Source: Blastomyces gilchristii SLH14081
Taxonomy: Eukaryota > Ascomycota > Eurotiomycetes > Onygenales > Ajellomycetaceae
NCBI RefSeq assembly: GCF_000003855.2
Contig: NW_003101665.1
Coordinates: forward strand, 476,828-540,827
Length of the DNA stretch: 64,000 nt
Reading direction: 5' to 3'
The position numbers and the translations under genes were made by a program. Positions 25,366 to 39,482 of the stretch are shown one piece after another. Below the pieces are notes generated by a model. The model did not search any database. It was not told the origin of the DNA and saw nothing but the letters and a program-made list of their open reading frames with translations. Positions within the stretch are counted from its first letter, which is position 1. Each line of letters starts with the position of its first letter.

Positions 25366-26590
25366 ATCTCAACATGGGTTTAGAGACTGGGAATTAAGAT
25401 TTCGCACTGTCTTTCTGTTTTCTTGCAAGTTTGTCAGCAGCCGGATAGTGATTGAAGATTGTGGTTACTAACTCACTTGGAAGAATGCGTAGATTACCAA
25501 ACATGTTTTGCAGTCGAGTCGACCATAAATACGGAGTAATGTCGCGCGGAAAACTGAACTGGATCAACCTCAGTTTCAATTGATGCCTATATATATACAT
25601 ATAAATTAAAATATTGCTTCTCCGGCTCTATAGAAGGAAATATACCAACTATATCATAGAGCAACTGTAGGAGAGTATCGATAGCGCAGTCAGTCCCCTT
25701 ATCCATTGTTGTTAGACCCAATTGTGCCGAGCTTGGATCAAAAAGAGGGGAGTCAGAGTAAGAGCGAAAATAGATTCAGTAACTATTTCTTGTGAAAAAA
25801 TATATACGTACGAGCAAGTCCTCCGTGGAATTGATATGCCTAATAATACCTAGAGCATTTCTGCTTGTAATCTGAATATATTTAAGCAAGCAGCCACAAA
25901 AGGTCAAGGAACAGGACGTTTTGTGGAGACTTTGGGTAACAACAAAGTATTTTTTTTCCTTGCGGCTTGCTCCTTCGGGCAGCTATTTAACTAACTCGTG
26001 ACGTAAACTCTCCTTCACCTGCTGCTTGCCAACCCGCCACGACCTGCTCACCAGTTGCTTCTAAGCTTCATATCACAGACCAACCTTGGATTCTCTTGAA
26101 GTATCGCGGTATTCTGCCCGACTACTGTGGATGTGTATGCTGGAGACTGAAGGCTGGAGACATAGCATGATTGCTGCGTCCGTATCCCGTGTGCTGGAGT
26201 AAACCCTCACCAACCTTTAGGGCTTCCTGAATCCGAACCAATGCGGTAAGCCATTCCCCGCCTTTAGCATACTAGCAAGGCCTCTGTATGCTATTCGTAA
26301 ATGAGAGTTGAGTCTTTGCAAGTGACTTCTTTCCAGCCGTGTGGGGGGAAAAATGCCAATCTCGTTCCTCGAACTTTGTTTACTATCATTCGGGATATCA
26401 TCCACAGTCGCATCGAGATACTAACAACTACTATGCGTCTAGTACCACTCTTGCGGTTTACTAAACTCCATTTTAATTCCCATGCTTTTCGATTTGAGAT
26501 ACGCGACCTCGGACCTCCTCCCGTTCTATCTTCACATACCCGATTGAATTCCCCCTCCCCCGGTCAGGGTAACGACCGTCGACTGCCAAC
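25366..26590. other. Gene-free spacer upstream of VPS13
   Basis: No supported gene. It includes TACGGAGTA at 25530-25538. The last ~100 bases before the VPS13 ATG are C/T-rich, consistent with a fungal promoter or leader. Confidence 0.5.
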
Positions 26591-29500
26591 ATGCTCGAAG
26601 GCATCGTTGCGAACCTGTTAAACAGGTTTCTGGGCATGTACGTCAAAAATTTCGATGCGGGACAACTCAATGTTGGGATCTGGTCTGGCGACGTGAAACT
26701 GCGAAACCTTGAACTGCGGCGGGAAGCCCTCGACCAGCTCCGTCTTCCCTTAAATGTCGTCGAAGGTCATCTTGGAGAACTTACCTTATCAATACCCTGG
26801 TCAAATTTGAGGGGCCAGCCAGTGAGGGTCCACATACAAGACGTCTTCCTACTCGCAGCACCCAAAGAGGATGCCACCTACGACCCAGAAGAGGAAAAAC
26901 GACGGCAACATGCGATCAAGATGGAGAAACTCGAAAGTGCAGAAATACTTAAGGAGCAGCAAAGCACTGACGGAATGTCCCAAGAAGAGCGGTTAAAAAA
27001 TCAGAGCTTTACTCAAAGTTTGACTACCGCTATTATCGACAATCTACAGGTGGAGATTAAGAATGTGCATTTCCGCTACGAGGATTCCATTGCCGCCCCG
27101 GGGCATCATTTTGCCGTAGGCATAACTGTCAAGGAGCTCAGTGCTGTCAGCACGGATGCTGATTGGAAACCCACATTTGTTCAGTCCACATCAGGCACAA
27201 GCCATAAATTGGCTGTCCTAGAAGCTCTTGCTGTCTATTGGAATACGGATGTGGAACTCTTCGGATCAGGCACCGGGGGAAATGGCGAAGGCATGGGCCT
27301 GAGTCGTGAGGAGTTGATCAGTAGACTCAAGGCCGCCATCAATGAAGAAAACCACCAGTTCATGCTGAAACCCGTTAGTGGCAGAGCGGGCCTCGAGATT
27401 GATAAAACTGGGCGGACAGATCGACCAAGAATCAAGGCGAGGTTGCTTTTTGATGAACTTGGCTTTGTCCTTGATGAAGATCAGTACCGTGATGTGCTGA
27501 TGCTCGTTGATTTATTCCACTACTTTATTCGGCATCAAGAATACAAGCAACACCAACCGAAAGTTCGACCCAAGGAAGACCCAAGAGCTTGGTTACAGTT
27601 CGCTGCAAATTCTGTTCTTAGCAAAATCCACGAACGGAATCGGCGTTGGACATGGGGTTATATCAAAGAACGAAGGGATGATCGGGTCTCATATATCAAC
27701 TTATTTAAAAAGAAAAAGAGGGAGGAAACTCTATCGCTAGAAGAAGCTGCGGAACTGGGCCGTCTGGAGGAGAAACTTTCCTATGAAGATCTCAGATTTT
27801 GGAGGTCATTAGCAAGGAACCAATTGAGGAAGGAAAATGTTGGAGTTAAGAAGCCTGCCAGAAGTCAGACCTGGTCCGAATGGATTTGGGGCACCAAGAA
27901 GGAGGAGGAAAGTACAACAATGACCGAGGAGCAGAAACAGGAGCTGTATGATGCAATCGACTGGGATGAGAAAAAGGCCATCGCCGAGAGTGTCGAGCTT
28001 CCCAAGGACTCTGTCAAGTTCCAGGTAGATTCTAGCCTGCGAACGGGTAGCTTTACTTTAAAACGAGATCCCCAAGGAAAAGCAAACGAGGTTCTGAAGC
28101 TGGTCTTTGACAAGTTCCGAGCGAAAGCGAAACAACGACCAGATTCCTTCGTCATTGATATTGACTTAGGAGGCCTTCGATTGTATGACGGAACGACAGA
28201 AGGCACTCTTTTCCCGCAAATAATTCGAGTTAAGGACAGGGTGACAGAGCTTAAGGACGAAGCAAGCGAGAAGATAGAGAGCCAAGACCTTGAATCCCAG
28301 GAGGAGGAAACGTTGGACTTAGATGACAGCCTTTTCCATCTTCAGCTAGAACAAAACCCGCTTGATGGCAGTGCAGATTCCGCAATCAAGATGAAGTTGA
28401 AGAGTATTGAGGTTATTTACAACCCTGCGGTCCTAGTTGAAGTGGTCAGGTTTTTACGACCCCCTGAAAGACACATGGAGTCCATTGGTGCCCTGCTTGA
28501 AACTGCTGGTGCCACTGTCGAAGAGATTCGACAGCAGACCCGAGCCGGGTTGGAATTCGCGCTAGAGGAGCACAAGACAGTAAATGCGCAGCTCGATATC
28601 CAGGCACCTCTGATCATCGTTCCAGAAAGCATTGTCAAGGAAAGCACCATATGTTTAATCGTTGATGCTGGTCATGTCAGTGTTACCAGCGAATTAGTAT
28701 CCAAGGACACTATTAAGGATTCTCAGGGAAGACAAAAGAAAGGGTTCAGCGAAGAGGACTACAGGCAGCTCGAAAGTTTGATGTACGACAAATTTCTCTT
28801 AAAGCTTGAGTCCACTCAAGTCCTTATCGGCCCTGGAATCGAGGCCACCAAAGCACAGCTAACCTCGGGCGTCGTTTCGAAAAATTTCCATATCATTGAC
28901 CGCATAAGTATGCATTTCATGCTTGAATTGTGCATTGTCCCGAAATCTACGGAACTTACACGCACGCGAGTGTCAGGCCGTCTGCAAGAATTGCATGCAT
29001 CGATGTCTGACACAAAGTATAAAAATCTCATGAGGTTGATTGACATTGCGATTCCGCGGATCGACGAAGAAACCCAAGATTTCACTAAATTACAGGGAGC
29101 CCCAAGAGAAAGGTCCGGGACGGATGCCTCAACCAGGAAACCAAGATCATCGTCATTCCAACTGCCCAGCCTACCGGAGATCACTGTCGACGAAACTGAT
29201 TCAGATGCGGAAGAGTCGCGCGGTCGCACTGTCGAGAAGGGGTCCAGACAGCCCACCAACATCCACAAGAGAATATTTGAATTCAAATTTACAGTTGACA
29301 CACTTCGCGGTTCGCTTTACCGCTCTGACCCTAATGGGGAAAGCGCTGATAAGTTGCTGGTAGAGTTGGTTGCCAAACATTTCCAACTGGACTACTACCT
29401 TCGCCAATACGATATGGTTGCAGAAATTCTCCTAAACTCTCTTAGCGTGGATGATTATATCGAGGATTCGCCGTCTCCGGATTTTAAGCAAATAATCTCC

Positions 29501-32500
29501 TCTAAGGGTTCTGACGCAAATGAAGAAAGGGATTTGTTCAACCTGAGGTTTGTTCGTGTGAATCCGAAATCTCCGGAGTTTATATCGACCTATGATGGCA
29601 CAGAAATGAATTTGGACCTTTCAATATCAACTATAAACCTCGTTGTGACAAGGAAAACGCTTCTTACCCTGCTGGACTTTATCCTTATCACCTTTACGAA
29701 CCCGGGTAACAATAACAATAACAAGGCACAAGAACAGGCACAAGCTGACACACCGTTACTGGATCATCCTGAGGAAGAACAGCAACAGCAACAACCTGGG
29801 CCTGGGAAAATCCGTATTAAAGCGAAATTGGAAAGAATTGCTCTCATTCTCAATGATGATGGAGTCAGGCTTGCTACGATAAGTTTAAATGCCGCTGATG
29901 TTGGCATCTTTTTAACCGGCCCGTCAATGAGAATTGAAACTCGGATGGGTAGCTTGACTCTCTTCGATGATATGAACCATTCGCAGTCGGCGGTACGAAG
30001 GTTAATGAGTATCGAAGGAGACGACTTTGCAGATTTCAAATATCAGACCTTCGATCCCGAGTCCGAAGATTATCCTGGATATAACTCTGAAGTATTCTTG
30101 CGATCTGGCTCGATTAAAATTAATTTCATTGAGGGTCCTTATCAGAGAATCATCAACTTCTTAGTTAAATTTGGGAAAATGCAAGCTATTTTCAATGCTG
30201 CACGCCAGGCTGCGGCGAACCAAGCGAACCAGATCCAGGAAAATGCTTCACTGATGCGCTTCGATGTCGTGGTTAAGACACCTATCCTCGTATTCCCTCG
30301 GATTACCGAGGAAGACAGACCGAGGGATTTCGTGACTGCGCATTTGGGAGAGATTTACGCCAATAATAAGTTCAGCCCGCTTGACGATGAAAGAAAAAGC
30401 CCAAGTGTCAACGTGATTTCAGCTGGAATTCGCCATATTCGATTGACTTCAAACTTCTGGTATGAGGACGATTACTGTGAAGAATTGCAGATGATTGAGA
30501 AGGTGGACCTCGATTTTACCATACTTTATCTTGACCACCAGGCCGGCGTGCCTCGTCCAGACATCGAAATTGACGGGTCTATGTCTCCAATCAATCTCAG
30601 AATATCTCAACCGCAGCTTAAATTTTTACTGGAGCTGTCGAAGACTATCTCAACAGCTCTTTTGCCAGATCAGGATCTCCAGGAAGCAGAAGCAATCGAA
30701 GCACTGCCTCCCTCCACCACGGAACCCGCATTCCCCGGCACCCCCAGGCCGAGTCAGGATTTAACCCCTGTGCAGTCCCATTCAAACCCCAACGGTGAAG
30801 CTGAGTCAGACCCATGGATACGTCTTGATATGGCATTCCGGGTTGAAACGATTGGTCTCGAGCTAATTCTGGCGAAAGATGGCCAGCCAGTTGGACGTTT
30901 AGATGAATCCAGCCTGTCTAAATTTTTCTTGAACAATACAAATGTCAAACTTCGAATGTTGAGTGATGGTGCGCTTGAATCGGAACTCCTGGTGCACTCA
31001 TTCAACATCCGAGACAGTCGAACCAAAGGAACAAATCGCTTTCGCAAAATTATGTCTCTTATCAATACAGAAGTGCAGCAGCAGTTCATGGCCAGCGTGT
31101 CAATTTCCGGAGGTGAAGAAAAACACCTAATCGCTATGCTTACCATTGATAGCCCAAGAGTCATATTTGCCTTAGATTATCTTTTCGCGCTCCAATCCTT
31201 TGCAAGTGCAGCTTTTGCCAACGACGAACACCCTGCAGCCGATGATGAAGACGAGGAAACGGAGGAGACGGAATCTGTACCACCTTCGCCCAGTTCCCCT
31301 GTGAAAACTTCTCCCTCAGGAGCTACCAACGGTTCTAAAAATGCGATGACATTTTCTTTCAGAGTCAACATAGTTGATGCCCAAATGATTCTAGTGGCTA
31401 ACCCAGCGATAACTAATACCGAAGCCATTGTCCTAGGTTCGAAGCAATTAATATACTCTCAACAGAATGCCTCCACGCTGGAAATGACCAAAGTCGGCAT
31501 GTTTCTCTGCCGCATGGACAAATTTGAGACCAGCCGGCTTCGACTGCTGGACGATTTCGCAATTGCTCTTTCCATGGATGTCCAGTCCAAAGGGAGATGC
31601 TCCTCGATGACAAGAATCAACATACATGTTGACCCTCTAGTACTTCGACTATCACTGAGAGATATTCTTCTTGCCGTTCAAATTATGAACAAGGCTTCTG
31701 AAATGACGAAATCGAGGGCCGAACCTTTGGAGGATTCCGAGTCGAAGAGTTTGAAGGATCAGAAGTCTATAAAGTCCACTCGACGACGATCAGTCGGAGG
31801 CAGACCTGCAACGTTCCATTCTGCCAGCTCCAGTTCACATCAAAAACCCGTTGTTGAGACAGAAATTGGGAAAATCCAACAGTCAACAATCATGAAAAGG
31901 GAGGAAATGACAGCCCAGATTGATGGAGTTCGGGTTATTCTTATCGGGGACTTGCACGAACTACCTCTTCTTGACTGGAGTGTGAAACAATTTAACGTCG
32001 ACGTTCGAGATTGGTCTACCAACATGAGTGCAGATACCTCAGTCGACACCTTCCTCAATGTGTACAATTTTTCAAAGTCGGTTTGGGAGCCCCTAATTGA
32101 GCCGTGGAAATTCGGATTCCACATGTCGAAGGAAATAAATCCAGATGTTCTATCCATCGAAGCTTTTTCTCATAAGAACATGGAACTCACGATTACATCT
32201 GCGACTATTGCTTTAGCGTCAAAATCTTTCCAGTTCCTCTCCACTGAGGAGGATGTCCTGTCGAAACCCCGGGGAGCTGATGCGCCGTATAAACTGCGTA
32301 ATTATACCGGGTTCGACCTGAGAGTTTGGGCTGATACTGACAAAAGCGGAGAAGGGCATGCCAGGATGCTGAGTGATGGTGAAGAATGTCCCTGGAGATT
32401 CGAAGATGCGACTGCGATGCGGGAGAACCTCTCACCAGAAGCCAACGCTGGCATGGTCGGTATTAAGCTCGAGGGAAGTGGGTTCGATGCAATTAACAGA

Positions 32501-35500
32501 ATTACTGTTGTCCGCGAAGGCGAAACGTTATATAACTTAAAACCAAAGAAGGAAAAAGTACTCCACAAGCTCGTCGTTGAAGTTGTACTGGGGGCGGACA
32601 ACGTGAAATATATCACCTTACGTTCGCCACTACTCGTGGAGAATAAAACACAAATTCCAGTGGAATTAGGTGTGTTTAGTCCTGAAGATGGACACCTCCT
32701 CAAGATCGAGAAGATTCTACCTGGCGATGCCCGGCCTGCTCCTGTAGGAGCTGCTTACATGCATTCTTTAGTGGTTCGACCTGACCAGGGATTCGGCTAC
32801 GACTGGTCGAACGAGAGGCTCTTCTGGAATGATCTACTGAAGAGGCCCACCAGAACACTCAGGTGCAATAGCGAAAACGGACAGCAGGCCCCACCATTCT
32901 ATTTCCAAATGAGTGCAAATTTTGATACCAAGGATCCTATCCTTAATGTTTATCCATACATGAGAATCCGCGTTTCTGCCCCGATCGAGATCCAGAATCT
33001 TCTCCCATACGACTTCAAGTACCGCATCTATGACAAGAATACCCGGAAAGATTGGACAAACTTCCTTCGAAAGGGTGGCATCAGCCCTGTACACGTCGTT
33101 GAATTGTCTCATCTATTACTCCTCAGTGTCGATTTGCAAGACACGGCCTTTAGACACTGTGAATTTGCTATAATAAACGGAAATGCGCAGGAAGACTTCC
33201 GGAGGGAGTCGATCCTTACAGTCCAGGATGACTCCGGTACGGAATTACGGCTTGGTCTGCATTATTTTACCGTTCCAGATAGCGGAGGGGCCTTTAAGGT
33301 TTCGATATTCAGTCCTTATCTGATATTAAACAAGACAGGACTAGATCTTAACCTCCAAAGCAAGAGCATGTTCCAGTCGACAAAATCCGCTGGGCAAGCT
33401 ATCAGGACAGATGGACGCAGTGGCGTTCGGAGGGCTTTGCCATACATGTACTCCTATCCTACCGTGGATCGCAGAAACAGATCTATTCTACGGGTCGAGG
33501 GTTCTTCATGGAGTAAGCCCCAAAGTTTTGAGGCCATAGGGAGCACATTTGAAGCCATTCTACCTGCTTCAAACGGAAGGGCCGAGTACCATGCTGGCAT
33601 TACCGTCGAAGAAGGCGAGGGGAAGTATAAACTTACGAAAGTGGTCACTGTGGCGCCTCGTTTCGTCCTAAACAACAAGCTGAATGAAGATCTGATTGCT
33701 CGCGAACCAGGCTCCCCAAACGTGATCAGCCTCCGAACGGGTGATTTAGTACCACTTCACTTCTTGCGACACGCTCCCCAAAAACAACTTTGCTTATGCT
33801 TTCCCGGTGTAAATAACCAGTGGTCTTCTCCTTTTAACATATCGGATCTAGGAGCTATCCATGTGAAGCTGGCCAGGGCCAACCAACGCCAGAAGCTCAT
33901 CCGAATAGAGGTTCTCATGGAAGCAGCCACAATATTCCTCCATATCATTAGCGAAACTTTACATTGGCCTTTCTCAATGCGCAATGAAAGCGATACTGAA
34001 TTTATGTTTTTCCAAGCTGTAAGTCGCACTCCTTGAAATTTTTGGGGCACAGACACTGCATACTAACACTCCTTGCTAGAATCCTAACCTAGATGAGGAT
34101 GAGGATTACCGAGAAACTGGCTGGCGTCCAATCCGATATCGCCTCCCCCCTAGAAGCATCATGCCTTACGCCTGGGACTATCCGGCTGCCAAAAACAAGT
34201 CGCTTGTTCTGTTATGTCGTGGCAAGGAGAGACACATCAAACTAGCCGAGATTGGGAATCTAATTCCAATGAAGATACCACCAATCGAAGAACATGGCCT
34301 ATCAAAGATTATCGATTTAAATATCTCCGCTGAAGGCCCTACACAAACACTAATTCTGTCAAATTATAAACCATCCAAGAGCATGTACCGCCAGTATCAT
34401 GCCCCGTCCTCACAGACCAGTATCTCCTCTGGTTTTGAAGTGAAAGATATCAAGTCCGATGTCAACTTCAAAGCACAACTTCGACTAGGTGGCATTGGAA
34501 TATCCCTTATCAACCAGAAGCTTAAAGAGCTAGTTTACTTCACCTTCCGGGATATCGAATTCAAGTTTAGCGAATCAAAGCTCTACCAAACCGTTGATAC
34601 GACAATAAAATGGATACAGGTTGACAACCAACTTTACGGTGGCATCTTCCCCATGCTGCTCTATCCAAGTGTGGTCCAGAAAACTGGGAAGGAGATGGAA
34701 GCACATCCTATCTTCCATGCTAAAGTTACCCGTGTTAAAGACGATTCATACGGCGTCTTATATATCAAATACGCCACGCTCCTTTTGCAACAGATGACTT
34801 TGGAACTTGACGAGGATTTCATTTTCGCGATGCTGGATTTTGTGAAGGTACCTGGTGCGTCATGGTCTGAGGAGAAGGAAGGAAGGCTTTGTGATGCAGA
34901 TCTAGATATCCCAGAGCCACAACAAGAGGAACACGGCAAAGACGTATATTTTGAAGTCTTGCATCTCCAGCCTATGCAATTAGATCTTTCTTTCGTGCGT
35001 ACCCAGCGAGTGAACGTTGAGGATACCATGGAGCCGTCTAACCCCCTCATGTTCTTCATCAACGTCCTGACAATGTCAATGGGAAACGTCAACGATGCTC
35101 CTGTCCGGCTAAATGCTCTAATGTTGGAAAACGCGAGAGTATCGATGCCTATGCTACTTTCCAGCGTCACGAGCCATTACACCCAAGAATTCCTCCGCCA
35201 AATCCACGTTGTTCTCGGTTCGGCCGATTTCTTAGGAAATCCTGTTGGTTTGTTCAATACCGTGAGCTCAGGCTTTGTTGACATATTTTATGAACCGTAT
35301 CAGGGTCTCGTCATGTCGGATCGACCACAGGAACTAGGGATCGGAATTGCAAAGGGCGCTACAAGTTTCGTCAAGAAGTCTGTGTTTGGGTTTTCGGACA
35401 GTATGGCCAAGTTCACTGGAAGTTTGTCGAAGGGCCTGGCGGCAGCAACTCTGGACAAAGAATTCCAAGACCAACGGAGGATGGCGAGAGCGCGCAATCG

Positions 35501-36317
35501 GCCTAAACATGCGTTGTACGGAGTTACCTCTGGTGGAAATGCATTTGCTCAAAGTATGGCCAGTGGTATTGGGGGCCTAGCACGTCATCCTTTAGAAGGC
35601 GCCGAAAAGGAAGGATTACAAGGCTTCGTGAAGGGAATTGGCAAGGGGGTTTTGGGTCTTGCGACCAAGCCAGCTCTAGGCGCCTTTGATCTCGCCTCCA
35701 GTAAGTAACAACCCCGATAACCTCTCCCCTTAAAAAAAAATTACCTATATTAACGAACGATACTTTCCAGACCTCGCCGAAGGTGTTCGAAACACCACTA
35801 CGGTTTTTGATACTGGTGGATTAGACCGCGTCCGTCTTACCCGCTTCATTGGCATGGATGGCATAGTCCGGCCCTACTCACAACGAGAAGCACTAGGCCA
35901 GTTCTGGCTTAAAACTACTGACGATGGCAAATATTTCAACGACGACTATCTTGCACATCTCGAGTTCCCGGGCAAAGATATGATGATCATGCTCACGTAT
36001 AATCGCATTATGCTCGTTCGGTCCAAGCGCCTAACTGCAGAATGGGACATCAAGCTAACCGATATCCAAACCATTTCCAAAGAGAGAACCGGGATGAGTA
36101 TCACTCTCAAGGGTGGTGCAAATGGCCCTTTCATACCAGTGCAAGACGAGAGCGCAAGAAATTGGCTCTATAAACAGATCGCTATTGGTACGTTTTGAAT
36201 TCTGGCAAACCGTGCTCCGTGCTCATTGCGTCGCTTTGTTGGTTGGATAACTAACTAACAACATTTCTCTCTTCAGCTGTAAATGCATTTAATGAGAAAT
36301 ACAGCGCCAAGGGATAA
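26591..36317 (+). CDS. vps13: Vacuolar protein sorting-associated protein 13 (bridge-type lipid transfer protein)
   Basis: Carries phospholipids between membranes at organelle contact sites. Four exons: 26591-34018, 34080-35700, 35771-36187, 36277-36317; 9507 coding bases, 3168 aa, typical for fungal Vps13. The N-terminus is the chorein domain (MLEGIVANLLNRFLGMYVKN, then VGIWSGDVKLRNLELRREAL). A VPS13-adaptor/SHR-BD region follows around residues 1900-2400 (YKLRNYTGFDLRVWADTD; LLVENKTQIPVELGVF). The C-terminal region contains GLFNTVSSGFVDIFYEPYQG, a glycine-rich ATG2-like stretch (GKGVLGLATKPALGAFDLAS), and a PH-like end in exon 3. Low-complexity Asn/Gln runs (NNNNNK, EEQQQQQPGPG) lie near residue 1050. 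The last exon encodes only 13 residues. No breaks; the start is the first ATG and matches the family N-terminus. Confidence 0.97.
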
Positions 36318-37121
36318 TTGGGAATCATTTTATTGTAAGGCACTGGCGTTGATGAAAAATGATGTCTTAAAAAGAATTAATGGAGGGATAGTAAAGGTGG
36401 AGGGAAAAGGGGGAAAGCAAAGAAGTCCAAATCTACGGAAATAGGAAGCGAGAAGCAAGAGAAGCAAGACGAAGTTTGATGTGCTGTTTTCACACCATTG
36501 GCATTGCTTGATTACTGGTTTTAGTAGTATATTTACCCTTGCGCCTTGGTTTTTCCTCCTGATCTGATTGTTTTTACTGCTATTCCTTTTACATAGAGAC
36601 CCCATCCGCGACTTCGTTACGATGTCATTTCACGTTGAATTTGGCCTTGATATTATGTGTTAATAGAGGGGGGGAAATGGCTAAGTTATATATTCTAGTT
36701 ACATATTTTCCAGAGATGCATGTACTGTACATGCCAGAAGGGATCGGCTACTTTCAAGATTCGATACCACAAAATACGAGTATATTATGTTGGTTATATA
36801 TATTGTAGTAAATTGATAGAATCCCAAGATTAAATCTTAAATTTCATTGTTCCTATTGTTGAACGGTCATCCCGCGAAGGAGCTAGCGGCACGGAATAGA
36901 CAGTTATTCGTTTCTTTTTCATACACTCTAAGATATTATTAGCTAGAAATATCCCCAGAAAACTCCTATTAGAGCAACATTAAATTCCCTCTCCTTTACA
37001 ACAAGCTGTTCGCACACTGCCCACATGCCCTGCCTGGCTGGGATCATAAATGTGAAGGGTATTAAAATAAAATCAAAAGTCTTGCCTTGAAAAAACGGCT
37101 TGATAAGAATGGCGAAGGAAG
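36318..37121. other. Convergent spacer between VPS13 and SPP382/NTR1
   Basis: 3' flanks of two convergent genes, AT-rich, with no supported coding region. Confidence 0.55.
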
Positions 37122-39482
37122 TTATTTCCCCTCCGCGCGTGCTACAAGAACATTATCTAACCCAAGAGGTTCCCATATGTCTCTCGCCTTCTTATTCTGC
37201 GCCCATACCACGTCCCCCTTGAGGTACACCAACACACCACCCTTCCCATTGGCACTCGCCGTAATACGGAATAACGGCAGGCCGCTCTGGACATGTGCTT
37301 CGCGCAGTGGGATCATGATAAGTCCCTCATCCGCACACCATTCTTCCACGACGTCTTTGAATGTGGGCTCCTCGATACGCTTGGCAGGTGCTGGTCGGGG
37401 TTTGGAGGTAGCTGGGGGTACTTGCGAAGGGAATGGTTTTTGCTTGATATGGTCTCGTAGGTCTCTTTGTTGCTGTCTCTGTTGACTGGTGGATGGTGGC
37501 GGCAGTTCTGTCTTTGCCCTGTCACTCAGGTCAAGTGCAAGATTCATCATTTCAAGCCCCCGTTCCCATTCCTCGACTACTTCGTCGACGGCGTTAATTT
37601 CATCGGGGACTTGCGACTTCCACCAGGAGAACCATTGGCCAACTTCTTCGTAGTTGGGGTCTGATGTTAGCCAGAGATGGAGCACGGCATGCCATTTAGG
37701 GAAGAATTCAGCAGTAAGGAGGAGGGCGATGACGGTTGGTTTGAAATAATCTTTCCATTTCAAGATGTTTTCGAACGGATCCAGGTTCTGGTCCTGTGGG
37801 TTCACTTCAAAATCCTCACGGAGGTGTCGGCCTAAACGTGGGAGGAGATGATTTCGTAATGCTGCCTCAAATTCTGAGCCAAGCGCTTCTTTCCAAAATT
37901 CAAGGCCTCTAGGAAGCCCCCTATCCAAATCCCAGGTATCCAGTACCACGCGGAATTTTCGTTTTGCGTCTGAGAGGAGGCCCGTTGGCGCTTTAGGGTT
38001 TGTGTGTCGTTCGTCCAAGTATCGTAGCCAGTCGAAGAGCCACCATGGAAACTGGGATGCCTGGGATGAAGGCCCATTTCGTTTCTTACTACTTCGTGGC
38101 TTCCATTCTTTGATTGCCGTACTGAGTTTTGGGACAATAAGCTGGTCAAGAACATTAGCGTAGATGAATTCGGGCAACACATCTTTCCATGCATCTATCA
38201 ATGTGGTTGCAGGTGATGGATCCTGCACATCCCAGTCGTTGAGAATAGCGGTTCGGACTCTTGGCAGCCATATAGTATATATCATGGTTTCGTAGGGGGT
38301 GGTAGAATGTTTTTGCCTACCATCGCCCTCCTGTATGTTGCGAGGTTTTCGAGATAGGATAGTCTGAAGTCGTTGGAGATTGGAGACCAAATTTGTGGGA
38401 TCGTTTAGCGGCTCCCATTCTTCCACAGATTCCCTAAAAAGGGGATGAATCGCCGCAACAGCCAGCTCAGAGAGCTCATACTCATCAATTACACTTTCGA
38501 ATTGGATTTCCAACACTTCCAACCTCTGCGTAATTTGCTCCCATCGTACCGCCAGGCCATCATCAAAACTGAAATTCTCCAACGCTTCCGCAGCGGAAGT
38601 TAACGACGACAGTTGCTCGATCTTCGTTTGTTGCGTATCCATCTCTTGTACCACCCGGTCTTCTTCAAGTTCCACAAACTTCCTTCTCTCCGTAAGTGCC
38701 TTCCATTCATCTGCAAAAGCTTCAAGGTCATTCCTTGCTCTCCGGGCAATCTTCAGAGCCTCGCTCTCATCCGCGCTCACGAACTCCAGCGGCGTCATCA
38801 ATCCAGCTGTCGAGGTCAATAGCTTCTGCTCCTTGCCAGTAGCATCTATCAACGACTTGAGGACATTAGGAACCTCCAACCCAACCGTGTCCGCCTCAAT
38901 CTCGCGCGCAGTTCTAAACTTTGGTTTCGCAGGGCCTCTTGGGGTACTCGTGCCACTCCCACTCTCGTTCTTCCGTTCTTCCTTCCGCCGCCGTCTTACT
39001 CTACGCTCCTCATCCGAACTATCTTCCAATACTTCTCCCCTCCTAGCAGCTTCGCGCCTCGCTTCATCTTTTGCTTGCCGCGATTTCTCCTTTATGGCGC
39101 CTAAACCAATTCCCTGCGGTCGTAATACAGTTTCGATGGGGGTGAGCATTCCCTGGCCACTGGCGCCCAAGCCTTGACCCTCCTTGTATCCCATCTTAGC
39201 CATCATCCGGGCGGCAAATGTATTGCCACTTCCACTAGGTCCGCCCTTCCCTGCCCGGTTCTGTCCTCTGGGACTGGAGCCGCCGCCGTTTGTCCATGCT
39301 GGGCGATGGGTCGATTTCGCGTTCATGGTAGGGGGAGGAGATGGGGATTGTGTCATCGTTGAAGGTGCAAATCCGCGAAAACCAAGCGCGGGCTTCACAT
39401 CCTCCTCATCCTCATCCTCAGATTTGACATCGTTAATTTTCCGCTTCTGACCAGCAAAAGAGGTTCGCGGGGGCCACTCCAT
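37122..39482 (-). CDS. spp382: G-patch spliceosome-disassembly factor (Spp382/Ntr1, TFIP11 family)
   Basis: Single exon, 786 aa. In yeast this factor activates the DEAH helicase Prp43 through its G-patch to release the intron-lariat spliceosome; a nuclear location is expected. An acidic, Pro/Ser-rich N-terminus is followed by the G-patch at about residues 88-133, with MMAKMGYKEGQGLGASGQGM and RPQGIGLGAIK. A charged, Arg-rich linker (EERRVRRRRKEERK) follows, then the long helical GCFC-type domain, with WLPRVRTAILNDWDVQDP and YANVLDQLIVPKLSTAIKEW. The C-terminal part KPFPSQVPPATSKPRPAP precedes a conserved-looking end (FKDVVEEWCADEGLIMIPLR). The domain order and length fit TFIP11/STIP rather than a shorter G-patch protein. 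It shares a 527-bp divergent promoter with the MnSOD gene. Confidence 0.92.
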   Translation of the reverse strand: MEWPPRTSFAGQKRKINDVKSEDEDEEDVKPALGFRGFAPSTMTQSPSPPPTMNAKSTHRPAWTNGGGSSPRGQNRAGKGGPSGSGNTFAARMMAKMGYKEGQGLGASGQGMLTPIETVLRPQGIGLGAIKEKSRQAKDEARREAARRGEVLEDSSDEERRVRRRRKEERKNESGSGTSTPRGPAKPKFRTAREIEADTVGLEVPNVLKSLIDATGKEQKLLTSTAGLMTPLEFVSADESEALKIARRARNDLEAFADEWKALTERRKFVELEEDRVVQEMDTQQTKIEQLSSLTSAAEALENFSFDDGLAVRWEQITQRLEVLEIQFESVIDEYELSELAVAAIHPLFRESVEEWEPLNDPTNLVSNLQRLQTILSRKPRNIQEGDGRQKHSTTPYETMIYTIWLPRVRTAILNDWDVQDPSPATTLIDAWKDVLPEFIYANVLDQLIVPKLSTAIKEWKPRSSKKRNGPSSQASQFPWWLFDWLRYLDERHTNPKAPTGLLSDAKRKFRVVLDTWDLDRGLPRGLEFWKEALGSEFEAALRNHLLPRLGRHLREDFEVNPQDQNLDPFENILKWKDYFKPTVIALLLTAEFFPKWHAVLHLWLTSDPNYEEVGQWFSWWKSQVPDEINAVDEVVEEWERGLEMMNLALDLSDRAKTELPPPSTSQQRQQQRDLRDHIKQKPFPSQVPPATSKPRPAPAKRIEEPTFKDVVEEWCADEGLIMIPLREAHVQSGLPLFRITASANGKGGVLVYLKGDVVWAQNKKARDIWEPLGLDNVLVARAEGK

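Noticed and set aside
28816..29301. Minus-strand frames inside VPS13
   Set aside because: Antisense shadows of a strongly conserved coding exon.
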